DNA from: Saccharopolyspora oryzae
Lineage (GTDB): Bacteria > Actinomycetota > Actinomycetes > Mycobacteriales > Pseudonocardiaceae
Reading direction: 5' to 3'
Length of the DNA stretch: 64,000 nt
NCBI RefSeq assembly: GCF_027853915.1
Contig: NZ_JAQGLA010000001.1
Location: forward strand, 1 to 64,000
This document shows, one piece after another, positions 45,437-54,890 of the stretch; the first letter of the stretch is position 1, and each line of letters begins with the position of its first letter. Under the pieces are notes generated by a model. It ran no database searches, had not been told where the DNA came from, and worked only from the letters and a program-made list of their open reading frames with translations. Position numbers and translations under genes: made by a program.

Positions 45437-45450
45437 TATGTTGGACCATA
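45437..45450. promoter_or_regulatory. Candidate IclR-type operator
   Basis: TATG-TTGGAC-CATA, an imperfect palindrome, in the 150-base gap between uxuB (minus) and the IclR gene (plus). IclR-family sites are often short palindromes in such divergent promoters. Support is positional only. Confidence 0.35.
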
Positions 45451-45503
45451 AGCTAGACTCGCGTTGAGCGAGATGCAATATCGACCGGGACGACAATGGA
45501 GCC

Positions 45504-46295
45504 ATGGAGACCGAACCCACATCGGAGACGCCGCCCGTCACGAGCCTCGACCGCGCACTCGTCGTGCTCGAGACGGTTGCGACAGCGGGCCCCGAGGGAC
45601 TCGCGCTCGGCGAGATCGCGGCACGCACGGGGATCAACAAGGGGTCGGTCCACCGGCTGCTCCGCGGCCTCGCGCACCGCGAATACGTGGCGCGCGACGG
45701 CGAAGACCGCAACTACGTCCTCGGCGAGGCGCTCCGGCGGATCGTGCGGACCTTCGGTGCGGACGACAACCTGCCGCTGCTGTTCCGGCCGCTGCTGCTC
45801 GAACTGTCGCGCCGGACGGAGGAACTCGTCCACCTCGGAGTGCTCGACGGACGCCGCGTCGTCTACCTCGACAAGATCGAGCCGGAGCGCTCCGTCCGCG
45901 TGTGGTCGCGTGTCGGTCGACGCGCGCACATCGCGAGCACGGCGCTCGGACGCGCGCTCATCGCCGCGGCTCCCCCGAACGACTCGCTCCTGACCAGCTA
46001 CGCCGAGGAAGCCGACCCAGACCACGAGCACCCCGCGCTCGGCGACCGGTTCCGCGACGCGGTGAACACCGCGCGCAGGCGAGGATGGGCGATCGAGAAC
46101 CAGGAGAACGAAGCCGGGATCGCCTGCGTCAGCATCGCCCTCACGTCCACGACCTCGCAGGACGTCGCGATCAGCGTTACCGGCCCCGCCGAGCGCATGA
46201 CCACCGATCGCCTCGCCGAGATCGGCGCCCTGCTCCGCGAACTCGCCGCCGACCTCGCCCCGGAGGAGTACACCCTCATGCCGACAGCGGAGTGA
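45504..46295 (+). CDS. IclR-family transcriptional regulator
   Basis: 263 residues. An N-terminal winged helix (LALGEIAARTGINKGSVHRL, then LLRGLAHREYVARDGEDRNY) is followed by the IclR effector domain with RRAHIASTALGRALIAAAPP and GIACVSIALTSTTSQDVAIS. It is divergent from the hexuronate operon and is the likely local regulator, with a sugar acid such as KDG or gluconate derivatives as probable ligand by family analogy. Confidence 0.88.
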   Translation: METEPTSETPPVTSLDRALVVLETVATAGPEGLALGEIAARTGINKGSVHRLLRGLAHREYVARDGEDRNYVLGEALRRIVRTFGADDNLPLLFRPLLLELSRRTEELVHLGVLDGRRVVYLDKIEPERSVRVWSRVGRRAHIASTALGRALIAAAPPNDSLLTSYAEEADPDHEHPALGDRFRDAVNTARRRGWAIENQENEAGIACVSIALTSTTSQDVAISVTGPAERMTTDRLAEIGALLRELAADLAPEEYTLMPTAE

Positions 46296-46462
46296 CCGAG
46301 CGCGGAACGCCTCGCGGCTTCAACGGCCGCCTATCGCGTCGAGCCGTAGCGCCTGGTTCCCAGTACTGCTCACCCAGATCGGGCTACGGGACCCCGATGA
46401 CCGGCGAAAGCATCGCGACGGCTCGCTGATCCGATCCCCCACACCTCCCACGGGCGCAGGGA

Positions 46463-47011
46463 TCAGGGGATGGGGATTTCGTAGTGGACCGCGGGGCTGT
46501 GGCCGGGGTCGGTTCGGCCGTCGTGGATTTGCTTCGCGACGCTGTTCCAGAACGGTTCGGCGCCGGCGATGTCGGCGTTGGTGTGCAGGTAGATCGTGTC
46601 GTAGCCCGGGGTCACCGCGACGAAGCGGCAGGCCATGTCGACCAGCTCGCGAGCCAGGCCGTTGCGGCGGTGCTCAGCGCGGATGTAGACGCGGAAGATC
46701 TGGGCCGTCGTGTCCGAGGGGTAGCGCTCGGCCAGCCAGGGGGCGTGCGGCGGGCTCTTCGGCCCGTCCGCTCGCACCGCGGTGGTGCCCACGATCTCGT
46801 CGTCCAGCGCGGCCACGAACAGCGCCTGGCGGGGGTGGGAGAAGTAGACGCCGTCCATGTCGATGACGTCTGCGTGCCATTGGGGCCGGTAACCGTGGCC
46901 GAAGACGTGGTAGAAGGTGTCGAGGATGACCGACCGCGCGCCGTCGGCATCGGCTGGTCCGGCTTCGCGGATCACGTACTGACCGACCCTGCGCTCTTCG
47001 AGTTTCGCCAC
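46463..47011 (-). CDS. GNAT-family N-acetyltransferase under a Zur-like box
   Basis: 182 residues. The GNAT core includes DDEIVGTTAVRADGPKSPPH and the acetyl-CoA loop IFRVYIRAEHRRNGLARELV (R-x2-G-x-A form). The GTG start has GGGAGG upstream. A near-perfect Zur-like palindrome lies 28 bases before the start, so it is probably a zinc-starvation gene in its own right, placed just after the ten-gene operon. It could acetylate the metallophore or an intermediate, or be an unrelated member of the same regulon; the acceptor is unknown. Confidence 0.82.
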   Translation of the reverse strand: MAKLEERRVGQYVIREAGPADADGARSVILDTFYHVFGHGYRPQWHADVIDMDGVYFSHPRQALFVAALDDEIVGTTAVRADGPKSPPHAPWLAERYPSDTTAQIFRVYIRAEHRRNGLARELVDMACRFVAVTPGYDTIYLHTNADIAGAEPFWNSVAKQIHDGRTDPGHSPAVHYEIPIP

Positions 47012-47037
47012 GGTTACCTCCCTCGTCGGAATCGTTG

Positions 47038-47054
47038 TTGAAAATCATATTCAA
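47038..47054. promoter_or_regulatory. Zur-like operator upstream of the GNAT gene
   Basis: TTGAAAATCATATTCAA, whose 15-base core TGAAAAT-C-ATATTCA is a 7-1-7 palindrome with one mismatch. This is the form of Fur-family boxes. In actinobacteria iron is normally sensed by DtxR/IdeR, whose box differs, so a box of this type points to Zur. A TATGAT on the minus strand inside the box could be the -10 element. Confidence 0.7.
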
Positions 47055-47065
47055 TTAGTCTGCGG

Positions 47066-48550
47066 CTATATTTCCTGACCTGCAGTTTTCGGCGAGGAGG
47101 CCTGAACCAGCGCACGGGTGGCCGGGTGGTTCGGCGAGTCGAGCACCTCGCCGGCGCGGCCGTGCTCCACCACCCGCCCCTCGTCGAAGACGAGCACCCG
47201 GTGCGACAGGGCGGCCACCGCGGGCAGGTCGTGGGTGATCATCAGCAGCGCGCAGCCGGTGTTGCTCTGCAGCTCGGCGAGGTTCCCCAGCAGGTCGTCG
47301 CGGCGGCGTGCGTCGAGGCCAGAGGTGATCTCGTCGCAGATCAGCACGTCCGGCCCGGCGAGCATGGCCCGCACCAGAGCTGCCCTCTGCAACTCACCGC
47401 CGGACAACCCCGAGGCCCGCCGCATGGCGCTGGACTCGGGCAGCCCCAGCGCGGCGAGCTCGTCGGCCGCGCGGGCGCGCGCCTCGGTCCGGTCGAGCCC
47501 GCGCAGCCGCTCTGCCGTGCGCGCGACCTGGTGCAGCACTGGGGTGAACTCGCTGAACGACGCGCGGGCATCCTGGAAGACGTATTGCACCCGCGCCAGC
47601 TGCTCTCTTGACCGGCGCCGCAGCACCGGTGACAGCGACTGGCCGTCGAGCAGGATCTCTCCGCTGCGGAAGCGGTGCAGCCCTGCGATGCACCGCGCCA
47701 GGGTCGTCTTGCCGCTACCGGAACGTCCCAGCACCGCCACCCGCTCCCCTGGAGCGACTTCGAGGTCGACGTCGTGCAAGGTGTCGCCGTCGCGGTGTCC
47801 GGCGCGCAGCCCGCGCACCCGCAGCACCGGGTCGGCGGCCTGCCGTTCCTGCGGTTCCACCGGTTCCGGCCGGATGGGCGAGTCCACATCGGACTCCGCC
47901 AGCCGGCCTTCCTCGATGACCAGCACCCGGTCGGCGATCTCGCGAACCAGGTCGAGGTCGTGGGTGAGCAGCAGGATCGCGATGCCCTGCTCCGCCACCG
48001 CACGCAGCTCGGTGGCCAGCTGAGCGCGGATCACCGGGTCCTGACCGGTGGTCGGCTCGTCGGCGATGAGCACCCCGGGCCGTCCGATCAGGGCTTGGGC
48101 GAGCACCACCCGCTGCTGCTGCCCGCCGGAGAGCTGGTGCGGGAAGCGCCGCAGGTACCGCTGCCCGTCGGGCATCTGGGCCTGCCGCAACGCCTCCAGC
48201 ACCCGCTCCCGCACCTGCGCCTTCGGCACGTGCAGCCGCGCGATCTCGGCGAGCACCGACCCCACGCGGCGCACCGGGTTCAGGGCCGCTGAGGGCTGCT
48301 GCGGGATGTAGCCGACGGTTCCGGGGCCGAACGACGAATCCACAGTGGATCCCTCGATCCGCACGCTGCCCGAAACCGCGATTCCGCCGGAGGTTTCGCC
48401 GAGCAGCACGCGGGCCAGCGTGGTCTTGCCGCTGCCGGACTCGCCGACCAGCGCGGTGATCTGCCCGGCCTGCAGGGTGAATGACGCCGCCGAGAGCAGC
48501 GTCCGATCTCCTGCGGTGATGGTCACGTCGTGTGCGACGACTGCGGTCAC
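47066..48550 (-). CDS. ABC transporter ATPase with two fused nucleotide-binding domains
   Basis: 494 residues. NBD1 has [36 protein letters not shown] and Walker [17 protein letters not shown]2 has [36 protein letters not shown] and [13 protein letters not shown]. It is equivalent to DppD-DppF or CntD-CntF joined in one chain. It powers the two permeases encoded just upstream, with which it forms a nickel/peptide-type importer. The GTG start overlaps the permease stop (GTGA). The signature motifs are complete in both halves. Confidence 0.92.
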   Translation of the reverse strand: MTAVVAHDVTITAGDRTLLSAASFTLQAGQITALVGESGSGKTTLARVLLGETSGGIAVSGSVRIEGSTVDSSFGPGTVGYIPQQPSAALNPVRRVGSVLAEIARLHVPKAQVRERVLEALRQAQMPDGQRYLRRFPHQLSGGQQQRVVLAQALIGRPGVLIADEPTTGQDPVIRAQLATELRAVAEQGIAILLLTHDLDLVREIADRVLVIEEGRLAESDVDSPIRPEPVEPQERQAADPVLRVRGLRAGHRDGDTLHDVDLEVAPGERVAVLGRSGSGKTTLARCIAGLHRFRSGEILLDGQSLSPVLRRRSREQLARVQYVFQDARASFSEFTPVLHQVARTAERLRGLDRTEARARAADELAALGLPESSAMRRASGLSGGELQRAALVRAMLAGPDVLICDEITSGLDARRRDDLLGNLAELQSNTGCALLMITHDLPAVAALSHRVLVFDEGRVVEHGRAGEVLDSPNHPATRALVQASSPKTAGQEI

Positions 48551-49344
48551 CGGGCCTCCAAGAAGTTCACGTCGCGATTGCGCAACCAGCGGTCGAACAG
48601 CAGGTTCACGCCGACCGACAGCACCACGACCAGCACTGCGGGCACCACCACCGCCCAGGGCTGCAGGAACAGCCCGGAACGGTTGCGGTCGACCATCGCC
48701 GCCCAGTCGCTGGCGCCGGGGGCGACCCCGACGCCGAGGAAGCTCGCCGAAGCGGCCAGGTAGATCGCCCCGGTCAGCCGGGTCCCCAGGTCGGCGGCGA
48801 GAGTTCGGCGCATCGCCCGCGCCACGTAGCTCACCGCGATCCGCGCGCGGTGCTCGCCCTGCAGGCGCATCGCCTCCACCGCGGGCCTGGTCGACAACGA
48901 CAGCGCGGCGGCGCGGCTGATGCGCACCACGTCCGGAAGGTTGATCAGCACCACGACCCCGACCAGCACCCACATGTTCCCCGGTGCCAGGGCGGCCAGC
49001 AGCAGCAACATCAGCATCGAGGGCAGGGCCAGCAGCACGTCGAGCGGCCGCATCAGCACCTCGTCGAGCAGCCGGCTGCGGGTCATGCCCGCCACCAGGC
49101 CCATCGGCACGGCCAGCAGGTACGTGCAGGCGGTGGCGGTCAGGGCTGTGATCACCAGGGACCGGCCGCCGAGCAGCACCTCGTTGGCCACGTCGCGGCC
49201 GAGGAAGTCGGTGCCGAACAGGTGACCACCGCCGAGCAGGAAGGCCACGTCCTTGGTGGTGTCCTCGGATGCCAGCAGCGGCCCGAGCAGCGCCAGCACG
49301 ACCGGCACCGCCACCAGCGCCCCCGGAAGCAGGTACTTGATCAC
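48547..49344 (-). CDS. ABC transporter permease, DppC/NikC type
   Basis: 265 residues with about six helices. GTDFLGRDVANEVLLGGRSL is the typical N-terminal signature of the C-type permease of peptide/nickel systems, and the coupling region follows PAVEAMRLQGEHRARIAVSY. It overlaps both neighbours by 4 bases (GTGA). It forms the channel with the B-type permease. Confidence 0.9.
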   Translation of the reverse strand: MIKYLLPGALVAVPVVLALLGPLLASEDTTKDVAFLLGGGHLFGTDFLGRDVANEVLLGGRSLVITALTATACTYLLAVPMGLVAGMTRSRLLDEVLMRPLDVLLALPSMLMLLLLAALAPGNMWVLVGVVVLINLPDVVRISRAAALSLSTRPAVEAMRLQGEHRARIAVSYVARAMRRTLAADLGTRLTGAIYLAASASFLGVGVAPGASDWAAMVDRNRSGLFLQPWAVVVPAVLVVVLSVGVNLLFDRWLRNRDVNFLEAR

Positions 49345-50279
49345 CGGCCGACCTCCGAAGCCGGGGACAGGACGCGGGCAGCGATGTCCGCGCCGAGGTT
49401 GACCAGCACCGTCGTGCAGGCGAACACCAGGGCCAGCCCCTGCACCACCGGCAGATCGCGTGCCGAGACCGCGTCCAGCAACGCGGTGCCCAGCCCCGGC
49501 ACGACGAAGATCGCTTCGACCACGATCACCCCGCCGAGCAGCCAGTCGGCGGTGCGCGCCAGCTGCTGCACCGCCGGAACGGCCGCGTTGGGCAGCACGT
49601 GGCAGAAGCGGATGCGCGCCGGCGAGAGCCCGAGCCGACGGACGTGCTGGACGTGGGGCGAACGCTGGGCATCGATCACACCGGCCCGGACGAGCCTGCT
49701 CAGCGAGCAGATCGGCCGCAGCAGCAGGACCAGCACCGGCAGCACCAGCAGTGCGGGGTCGGCGATCAGGGAGCCGCCGATGGCCGTCGGCGGGAACCAG
49801 CCCAGCTGCACCGCGAACACGGTGACCAGCAGGATCGCCATCGCGAACTCCGGTGCGGCGTAGAGCCCCAGCGTGGTGCTGGTGATCGCCCGGTCCACCC
49901 GGCCACCCTCGCGGTGCGCGGCCAGCATGCCCAGACCGGTCGACAGCGGCACCAGCAGCGCCAGCGCCAGACCGGCCAGCAGCGAGCTCGGCCCGATGGC
50001 GGCGCCGATCACCTCGACCACCGACCGCGGCCCCACCAGCGAGGTGCCGAGATCGCCCTGCGATGCGGCGACCAGCCAGTCGGCGAAGCGTTCCCACACC
50101 GGCCGGTCCAGTCCGAGCTGCTCGCGCAGGCCGGCGATGACGGCCGGGTCGGGGTAGTCGCCCGCGATGGTCACCGCCGCATCACCCGGCAACGCTTCGG
50201 TGAGCGCGAACACCCCGACCGCGACCAGCAGCACCTGCAACACGCCGAGCAGCAGTCGGCGCGCCACGTAACCGATCAC
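49341..50279 (-). CDS. ABC transporter permease, DppB/NikB type
   Basis: 312 residues. The N-terminal helix and EALPGDAAVTIAG, then LREQLGLDRPVWERFADWLV, are standard for B-type permeases. The inner-membrane coupling region reads SPHVQHVRRLGLSPARIRFC and the end has GGVIVVEAIFVVPGLGTALL. The GTG start overlaps the binding-protein stop. Confidence 0.9.
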   Translation of the reverse strand: MIGYVARRLLLGVLQVLLVAVGVFALTEALPGDAAVTIAGDYPDPAVIAGLREQLGLDRPVWERFADWLVAASQGDLGTSLVGPRSVVEVIGAAIGPSSLLAGLALALLVPLSTGLGMLAAHREGGRVDRAITSTTLGLYAAPEFAMAILLVTVFAVQLGWFPPTAIGGSLIADPALLVLPVLVLLLRPICSLSRLVRAGVIDAQRSPHVQHVRRLGLSPARIRFCHVLPNAAVPAVQQLARTADWLLGGVIVVEAIFVVPGLGTALLDAVSARDLPVVQGLALVFACTTVLVNLGADIAARVLSPASEVGR

Positions 50280-51817
50280 GCCAACCACACCTTGTCGAAG
50301 CGGGCCCAGTTGAGCGTGTTGGCCGGCGACGCGTCGTCGATGCCGCCCACGTTGGGGGCCGAGCCGACGATCCAGTCCGACACTCCCCACCAGACGAAAC
50401 CGCCCTCCTCGAACAACTGGCGCTGCATCCGCGCGTAGATCTCGGCACGCCCACGTTCGTCCAGAGTGGACTGGGCGGTGTTGTAGAGCGCGTCGAACTC
50501 CGGCCGCCGCCACGCCGTGTTGTTGGTGGTGGAGGTGGTCAGCAGCCGCTGCGAGAAGTGCGAGTCCAGCGGCATCCCGCCCGAGCGGTAGCTCGCGAGC
50601 ACGCTGTTCTTGGCGATGTCGGACCAGTACGTGTCCTTGTTGCCCAGGCGCACGTTGAGGTTGAGCCCGATCTGGCGGGCCTGGTCGCTGATGGCCAGCG
50701 CGGCCTCCTTGAGCCCGGTGGAGGCATCGGAGGTGTCGAAGTCGATGGTCATGCCCTCGGCACCGGCCTTGCGCACCAGGTCCCGGGCCCGGTTCAGGTC
50801 CTGCTTGCGCTGCGGCATCTCGGCGTAGTAGCGGTAGCCCTGGCCGTAGACGTCGTTGCCGACCTGGCCGGATCCCTGCAGCACCGAGCGGACCAGTTCC
50901 TCGCGGTCGATGAGGTGGAACATCGCCTCGCGCAGCTCCGGCCGGTCGAACGGCGGCCGGTCCACCTTCATCGCCAGGCCGTGGAAGTTGCTCCGCGGCA
51001 GCCGCAGCACCCGGATCTGGCCGCCTGCCTCGTAAGTGCGGGCACTGGTGAGCGTGAGGTCGTTGGCGTACTCGACCTGCTTGCCCAACAGGGCGTTGAC
51101 CCGCGCCGCCTCGTCGTTGGTGACCACGATCTCCAGCTCGTCGAGCAGCGGCGCGCCGTCGAAGTAGTCCGGGTTGCGCTCGCCGAGGAAGGCCCGTCCC
51201 GGCTCGAAGGACTTCAGCTTGAACGGCCCCGAGCCGACCGGCCGGGCGAAGTCGGTGGTGCCCTCCGGGATGATGTAGGCGCCGAGCGTGGCCAGCGCGT
51301 TCGGGAACTCCGCGTAAGGCCGCTTGAGCCGGAACTCGATGGTGCGGTCGTCGACCGCGCGGCTGCCGGGTAAGTCGATCACCGACAGGCTGGACTTGGC
51401 CCGCCGGCTGCTGCCGGGCTCGGTGATGCGCGCGTAGCTGTGGAGCACGTCGGCGGCCCGCACCGGGCGGCCGTCGTGGAAAGCGGCCTGCCGCAGGGTG
51501 ATCCGCCAGGTCAGCAGATCGGCGGCGGGCTCCCAGCGTTCGGCCAGGCGCGGCTGCGGGGACATGTCGTTGCCGTAGTCGGCGAGCTTGTCGAACAGCG
51601 CCTTGGCGCGGGCGATCTCGACGTAGAGGTCGCAGTCGTGCGGGTCGAGCACCTCGGCGGAACCACCACCGGCGAAGGCGGCGCGCAGCCGGCCACCGCG
51701 CTGCGGCGCACCCACCGCGGGCGCACCGCTCGGGGAGCAGCCCGCCAGCAGGGTGCCGGTCGAGACAGCCCCCGCCGCGGCCAGGCCGAGGAAGCGTCGT
51801 CTGTCGAGGTTGAACAT
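50276..51817 (-). CDS. Tat-exported lipoprotein, SBP_bac_5-type solute-binding protein
   Basis: 513 residues. The N terminus MFNLDRRRFLGLAAAGAV is a twin-arginine signal, and GTLLAGCSPSG is a lipobox with Cys27. The mature part shows the family 5 pattern: PRLAERWEPAADLLTWRITL, RQAAFHDGRPVRAADVLHSY, LREAMFHLIDREELVRSVLQ. Members bind peptides, nickel complexes or opine metallophores (CntA). In this operon the ligand is most likely the metal-loaded product of the biosynthetic genes. A 27-base gap with AGGAGACC separates it from the methyltransferase gene. Confidence 0.9.
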   Translation of the reverse strand: MFNLDRRRFLGLAAAGAVSTGTLLAGCSPSGAPAVGAPQRGGRLRAAFAGGGSAEVLDPHDCDLYVEIARAKALFDKLADYGNDMSPQPRLAERWEPAADLLTWRITLRQAAFHDGRPVRAADVLHSYARITEPGSSRRAKSSLSVIDLPGSRAVDDRTIEFRLKRPYAEFPNALATLGAYIIPEGTTDFARPVGSGPFKLKSFEPGRAFLGERNPDYFDGAPLLDELEIVVTNDEAARVNALLGKQVEYANDLTLTSARTYEAGGQIRVLRLPRSNFHGLAMKVDRPPFDRPELREAMFHLIDREELVRSVLQGSGQVGNDVYGQGYRYYAEMPQRKQDLNRARDLVRKAGAEGMTIDFDTSDASTGLKEAALAISDQARQIGLNLNVRLGNKDTYWSDIAKNSVLASYRSGGMPLDSHFSQRLLTTSTTNNTAWRRPEFDALYNTAQSTLDERGRAEIYARMQRQLFEEGGFVWWGVSDWIVGSAPNVGGIDDASPANTLNWARFDKVWLA

Positions 51818-51844
51818 GTTCGGTCTCCTAGCTGTTGGGGTCGG

Positions 51845-52624
51845 TCAGTCGATGCGGCGGGCTACCAGGTGGAGCCGGTCACCGGACATGCGCTCGGACA
51901 ACTCGGCGTCGGCGCTCCACGGGGTGTCGGTGCGCGGTCCGGGCTCGTCGAAGAGCGCGAGCACCTCGAAACCGGTGCGCGCGGCGAAGTAGCGCAGTTC
52001 CTGCGGGAACAGCAGCCGCCAGGCGGAGCGCTGCACGAGCTCGTCATCACCGGGCAGCCGCCAGCAGCGCTCCCGGCGCAGCAGCTGCGCGGCGTGGTCG
52101 ATCCACAGCCGGGTTCGGGAGCTGTACTGCTGGCCGTCGTAGCTCAGCGCGCGCTCGGCGACGCCGTCGAGCAGCTCGGTGTTGCCCAGGAAGAACGCCC
52201 CGTTGCGGGCCTCGGCGATGAGCAGTCCGCCGGGTCGCAGGTGGTCGTGGCAGCGGGTCAGGAACCCCTCGAGCTCGGAGTTGTCGTGGCAGTACAGCAG
52301 CGCGCTGTCCAGGCAGGTGATCACGTCGAATTCGCGCCGCAGGTCGAACGAGCGCATGTCGTCCACGACGAACTCGGCCCGCGGGCAGTGCTCGGCGGCG
52401 TGGGCGACCATCGCCGGTGAGCTGTCCAGCCCGGTGACCCGGTAGCCCTGCTCGCACCACCACCGCGCGTCGCGCCCGGTTCCGCAGCCCACGTCGAGCA
52501 GGTCGTCGCCGCCGCCGAACCGGCGGACCACGTCGTCGGCGAACCGGGCCGCCACGTGCTCGGGGTCGGGGAACCACGCCTCGTAGACGGCCGGGTTGTC
52601 GGTCAGGAAGTTGGCGTGTGCCAC
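51845..52624 (-). CDS. Class I SAM-dependent methyltransferase
   Basis: 259 residues. The SAM-binding motif I is DLLDVGCGTGRDARWWCEQG, with motif II GLDSSPAMVAHA and motif IV-like FDVITCLDSALLYC. A C-terminal insertion (about residues 140-230) probably forms the substrate pocket. The start lies 22 bases inside the end of the MFS gene. It is likely a tailoring enzyme acting on the operon product (N- or O-methylation); the acceptor is unknown. Confidence 0.85.
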   Translation of the reverse strand: MAHANFLTDNPAVYEAWFPDPEHVAARFADDVVRRFGGGDDLLDVGCGTGRDARWWCEQGYRVTGLDSSPAMVAHAAEHCPRAEFVVDDMRSFDLRREFDVITCLDSALLYCHDNSELEGFLTRCHDHLRPGGLLIAEARNGAFFLGNTELLDGVAERALSYDGQQYSSRTRLWIDHAAQLLRRERCWRLPGDDELVQRSAWRLLFPQELRYFAARTGFEVLALFDEPGPRTDTPWSADAELSERMSGDRLHLVARRID

Positions 52625-53883
52625 GAGGTCTCCTCATCCGTGGTGGGGCGGGGGCCGATTCCGCTGCGCCGGTGGACCACCAGCACGGCCAGGGCCGAGG
52701 ACGCGCCGATGGCCACGCACAACACCGAGGGCAGCCACGGCAGATCGGTTCCGGCCAGATCGGTCACCCACCCGATCAGCGCGTTGCCACCGGCGGCGGT
52801 CACCCCGGAGGCCAGGTAGAACACGCCGAAGTAGGTGCCGGACAGGTCTTCGCGGCCGAAGGCGGGGATCAGCTCGTAGACGAACGGCTGGGCCAGCATC
52901 ACGCCGACCGACAGCGCGAACGCGGTGACCAGCACCGGCGCCAGCCGCAACGCGGTCTCGCCCGGGGAGCTCGCCGGCTGGCCCGGCATCGCGGTCGCGG
53001 CGATCGCGGTGACCGCGAACCCGCCGCCCATCACGGCCAGTCCGGTGGAGATCGCACGCCCCCGGCTCCAGCGCCCATCGCACCAGCGCGTGATCCGCAC
53101 CTGCAGCGCGAGGCTGGCCACCGTGGTCACCAAGAAGATCACCGACACCGAGATCGCAGTGCCGGTGAAGCTCTCGGCGAGCATCGGCAGCACCAGGTAC
53201 AGCTGGTTCTGCAGCGCGAACAGTCCGGTCAACGCACCGGTGAACAGCACGAACCGCCGATCGGTGAGCACCTCGCGCCAGTCGGTGAGCACCGAGGTCC
53301 GCGGCCGCGGGACTCCGCGGGCCGGCAGCACCATGACCTGCGCGACCGTCAGCGCGGCGAAGATCAGCGCGGCTCCGATGGCCGAGGCCTGGAAGTCCAC
53401 CAGCAGCAGCACGCTGCCCAGCAGCGGGCCGATCAGCATGCCGGTGTTGGCGAAGACGTTGAACAGCGAGAACATCTCCGCTCGCCGCTCACCGGCCTCG
53501 TGGCTGAGGTAGGAACGCACCGCCGGGTTGAACAACGCCCCGGCCAGTCCGGACAGCACCGAGGCCGCCAGCAGCACCGGCAACGAAGTGCCGAAGGCGA
53601 ACAGGCCGAAACCCACCGAACGCAGCGCACAACCGGCGATGATCACGCCGCGCGCCCCGAGCCGGTCGGAGGCCGAACCGCCCAGCAGGAACAGGCCTTG
53701 CTGGCTGAGGTTGCGCACGCCGAGGACGACGCCGACCGCGGCGGCCGACAGGCCCAGATCCTTCCCCAGGTATCCGGCGAGGTACGGGATCAGCAGGTAG
53801 AAGGCCGTGTTCACGCCGAGCTGGTTGACCAGCAGCACCTGCACCGCCAGCGGGTAGCTGCGGAAGAGTCGTACCGTGGTCAC
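52603..53883 (-). CDS. MFS exporter of the metallophore-like operon
   Basis: 426 residues, 12 helices. GLFLLGGSASDRLGARGVII is motif A, and SGLAGALFNPAVRSYLSHEA is typical of the drug/siderophore efflux group. It overlaps the enolase-like gene by 4 bases (GTGA) and the methyltransferase gene by 22. Its place between biosynthesis and uptake genes parallels the exporter CntE of staphylopine systems, so export of the product is the likely role. Confidence 0.87.
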   Translation of the reverse strand: MTTVRLFRSYPLAVQVLLVNQLGVNTAFYLLIPYLAGYLGKDLGLSAAAVGVVLGVRNLSQQGLFLLGGSASDRLGARGVIIAGCALRSVGFGLFAFGTSLPVLLAASVLSGLAGALFNPAVRSYLSHEAGERRAEMFSLFNVFANTGMLIGPLLGSVLLLVDFQASAIGAALIFAALTVAQVMVLPARGVPRPRTSVLTDWREVLTDRRFVLFTGALTGLFALQNQLYLVLPMLAESFTGTAISVSVIFLVTTVASLALQVRITRWCDGRWSRGRAISTGLAVMGGGFAVTAIAATAMPGQPASSPGETALRLAPVLVTAFALSVGVMLAQPFVYELIPAFGREDLSGTYFGVFYLASGVTAAGGNALIGWVTDLAGTDLPWLPSVLCVAIGASSALAVLVVHRRSGIGPRPTTDEETSWHTPTS

Positions 53884-54890
53884 GCGGGGCGCACCCCTAA
53901 GCCGGTGCGTCCGGCGATGCGCAGCAACCCGTTCTCCCCGCCCAGCCCGGTCCACGGGTCCTGGGCCAGCAGCAGGTGACCGTCGAGGTCCACCCAGCGC
54001 GCCATCCCGCACAGGTGCACGGCCGGCGCGATGCCCAACGAGCTGGCGACCTGGCAGCCCAGCATCACGTCGACGCCGAAACCCTCTGCGGTGTCGATGA
54101 TCTCGCGAGCCGCGCGGATGCCGCCGCACTCGGGGAGCTTGATGTTGATCCCGTGCACCCGCGAGCCCAATCGGCGCACGTCCTCCGCGGTGCGCGCGTC
54201 CTCATCGGCGATCACCGGGATCGGCGAGGCCTCGGCGACCTCGGCAAGCAGGTCCGGAGTTCCCGGCGCGATGGGCTGTTCCACCGCGTCGATGTCGAAT
54301 TCGGTTGCCGCGCACAGCATCCGCTTGGCCTCCTCGAACTCCCAGGCGCCGTTGGGGTCCAGCAGGATCCGGGCACCCGGGGCGGCTTCGCGAATGGCCG
54401 CCACCCGCGCGAGCTCATCGGCACCGGAACCGAGCTTGACCTTGAGCACCTGGAAGCCCTGCCCGACCAGCTCGGTGGCCGCCGCCACCGCCTGCTCTGC
54501 CGAGGTGATCCCGATCGTGCGCGCGGTCGGTACCGAACCCGGTGGTTCAGCCCCGACCAACTCGTGGACGGCGACGCCTTGCTTGCGCGCGAGAAGGTCG
54601 TGCAGCGCCGCGTCCAGTGCCGCGCGCACCCCCGGGGCGGCTTGTGGCAGGTCGGTGCGCAGTGCCTCCTCCGGGGTGAGCTCGGCCAGTTCCGCCTGCG
54701 CCTCGGCCAGTTCCGCTTGGATGCGTGGCACGTCGAGCCCGTAGTAGACGCTGGTGACGACCTCGCCGTGGCCGCGGTGGCCGTCGTGGTCGAGAGTCAG
54801 GGTCACCGCGTCGCGTTCGGCCATCACCGAGCGCGAGATCCGCAGCGGCTCGCGCAACGCCAAGCCGCTCGCCCGCCAGTCGAGCTTCAC
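53880..54890 (-). CDS. Enolase-superfamily enzyme, dipeptide-epimerase-like
   Basis: 336 residues of the muconate-lactonising-enzyme subgroup. The catalytic set is complete: Lys150-x-Lys152 in QVLKVKLG, metal ligands Asp178 (LLDPNGAW), Glu204 (AVEQPIAPG) and Asp229 (IADEDA), and second-side Lys251 in NIKLPECGG. The two opposite lysines are what 1,1-proton-transfer epimerases use. With an ATP-grasp ligase in the same operon, epimerisation of a dipeptide-like intermediate is the best guess; o-succinylbenzoate synthase is unlikely with no men genes nearby. The GTG start overlaps the upstream gene by 4 bases. Confidence 0.85.
   Translation of the reverse strand: MKLDWRASGLALREPLRISRSVMAERDAVTLTLDHDGHRGHGEVVTSVYYGLDVPRIQAELAEAQAELAELTPEEALRTDLPQAAPGVRAALDAALHDLLARKQGVAVHELVGAEPPGSVPTARTIGITSAEQAVAAATELVGQGFQVLKVKLGSGADELARVAAIREAAPGARILLDPNGAWEFEEAKRMLCAATEFDIDAVEQPIAPGTPDLLAEVAEASPIPVIADEDARTAEDVRRLGSRVHGINIKLPECGGIRAAREIIDTAEGFGVDVMLGCQVASSLGIAPAVHLCGMARWVDLDGHLLLAQDPWTGLGGENGLLRIAGRTGLGVRPA

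Noticed and set aside
46296-46462. Terminator between the IclR and GNAT genes
   Set aside because: The genes converge, but no stem longer than a few base pairs could be found by eye.
47066-51817. Plain oligopeptide or nickel uptake operon
   Set aside because: The transporter is of that type, but it is joined by overlaps to a set of biosynthetic genes and a Zur-like box, which simple uptake would not explain.
53880-54890. o-Succinylbenzoate synthase (MenC)
   Set aside because: Same superfamily, but there is no other menaquinone gene nearby and the gene is embedded by overlaps in the ligase operon.
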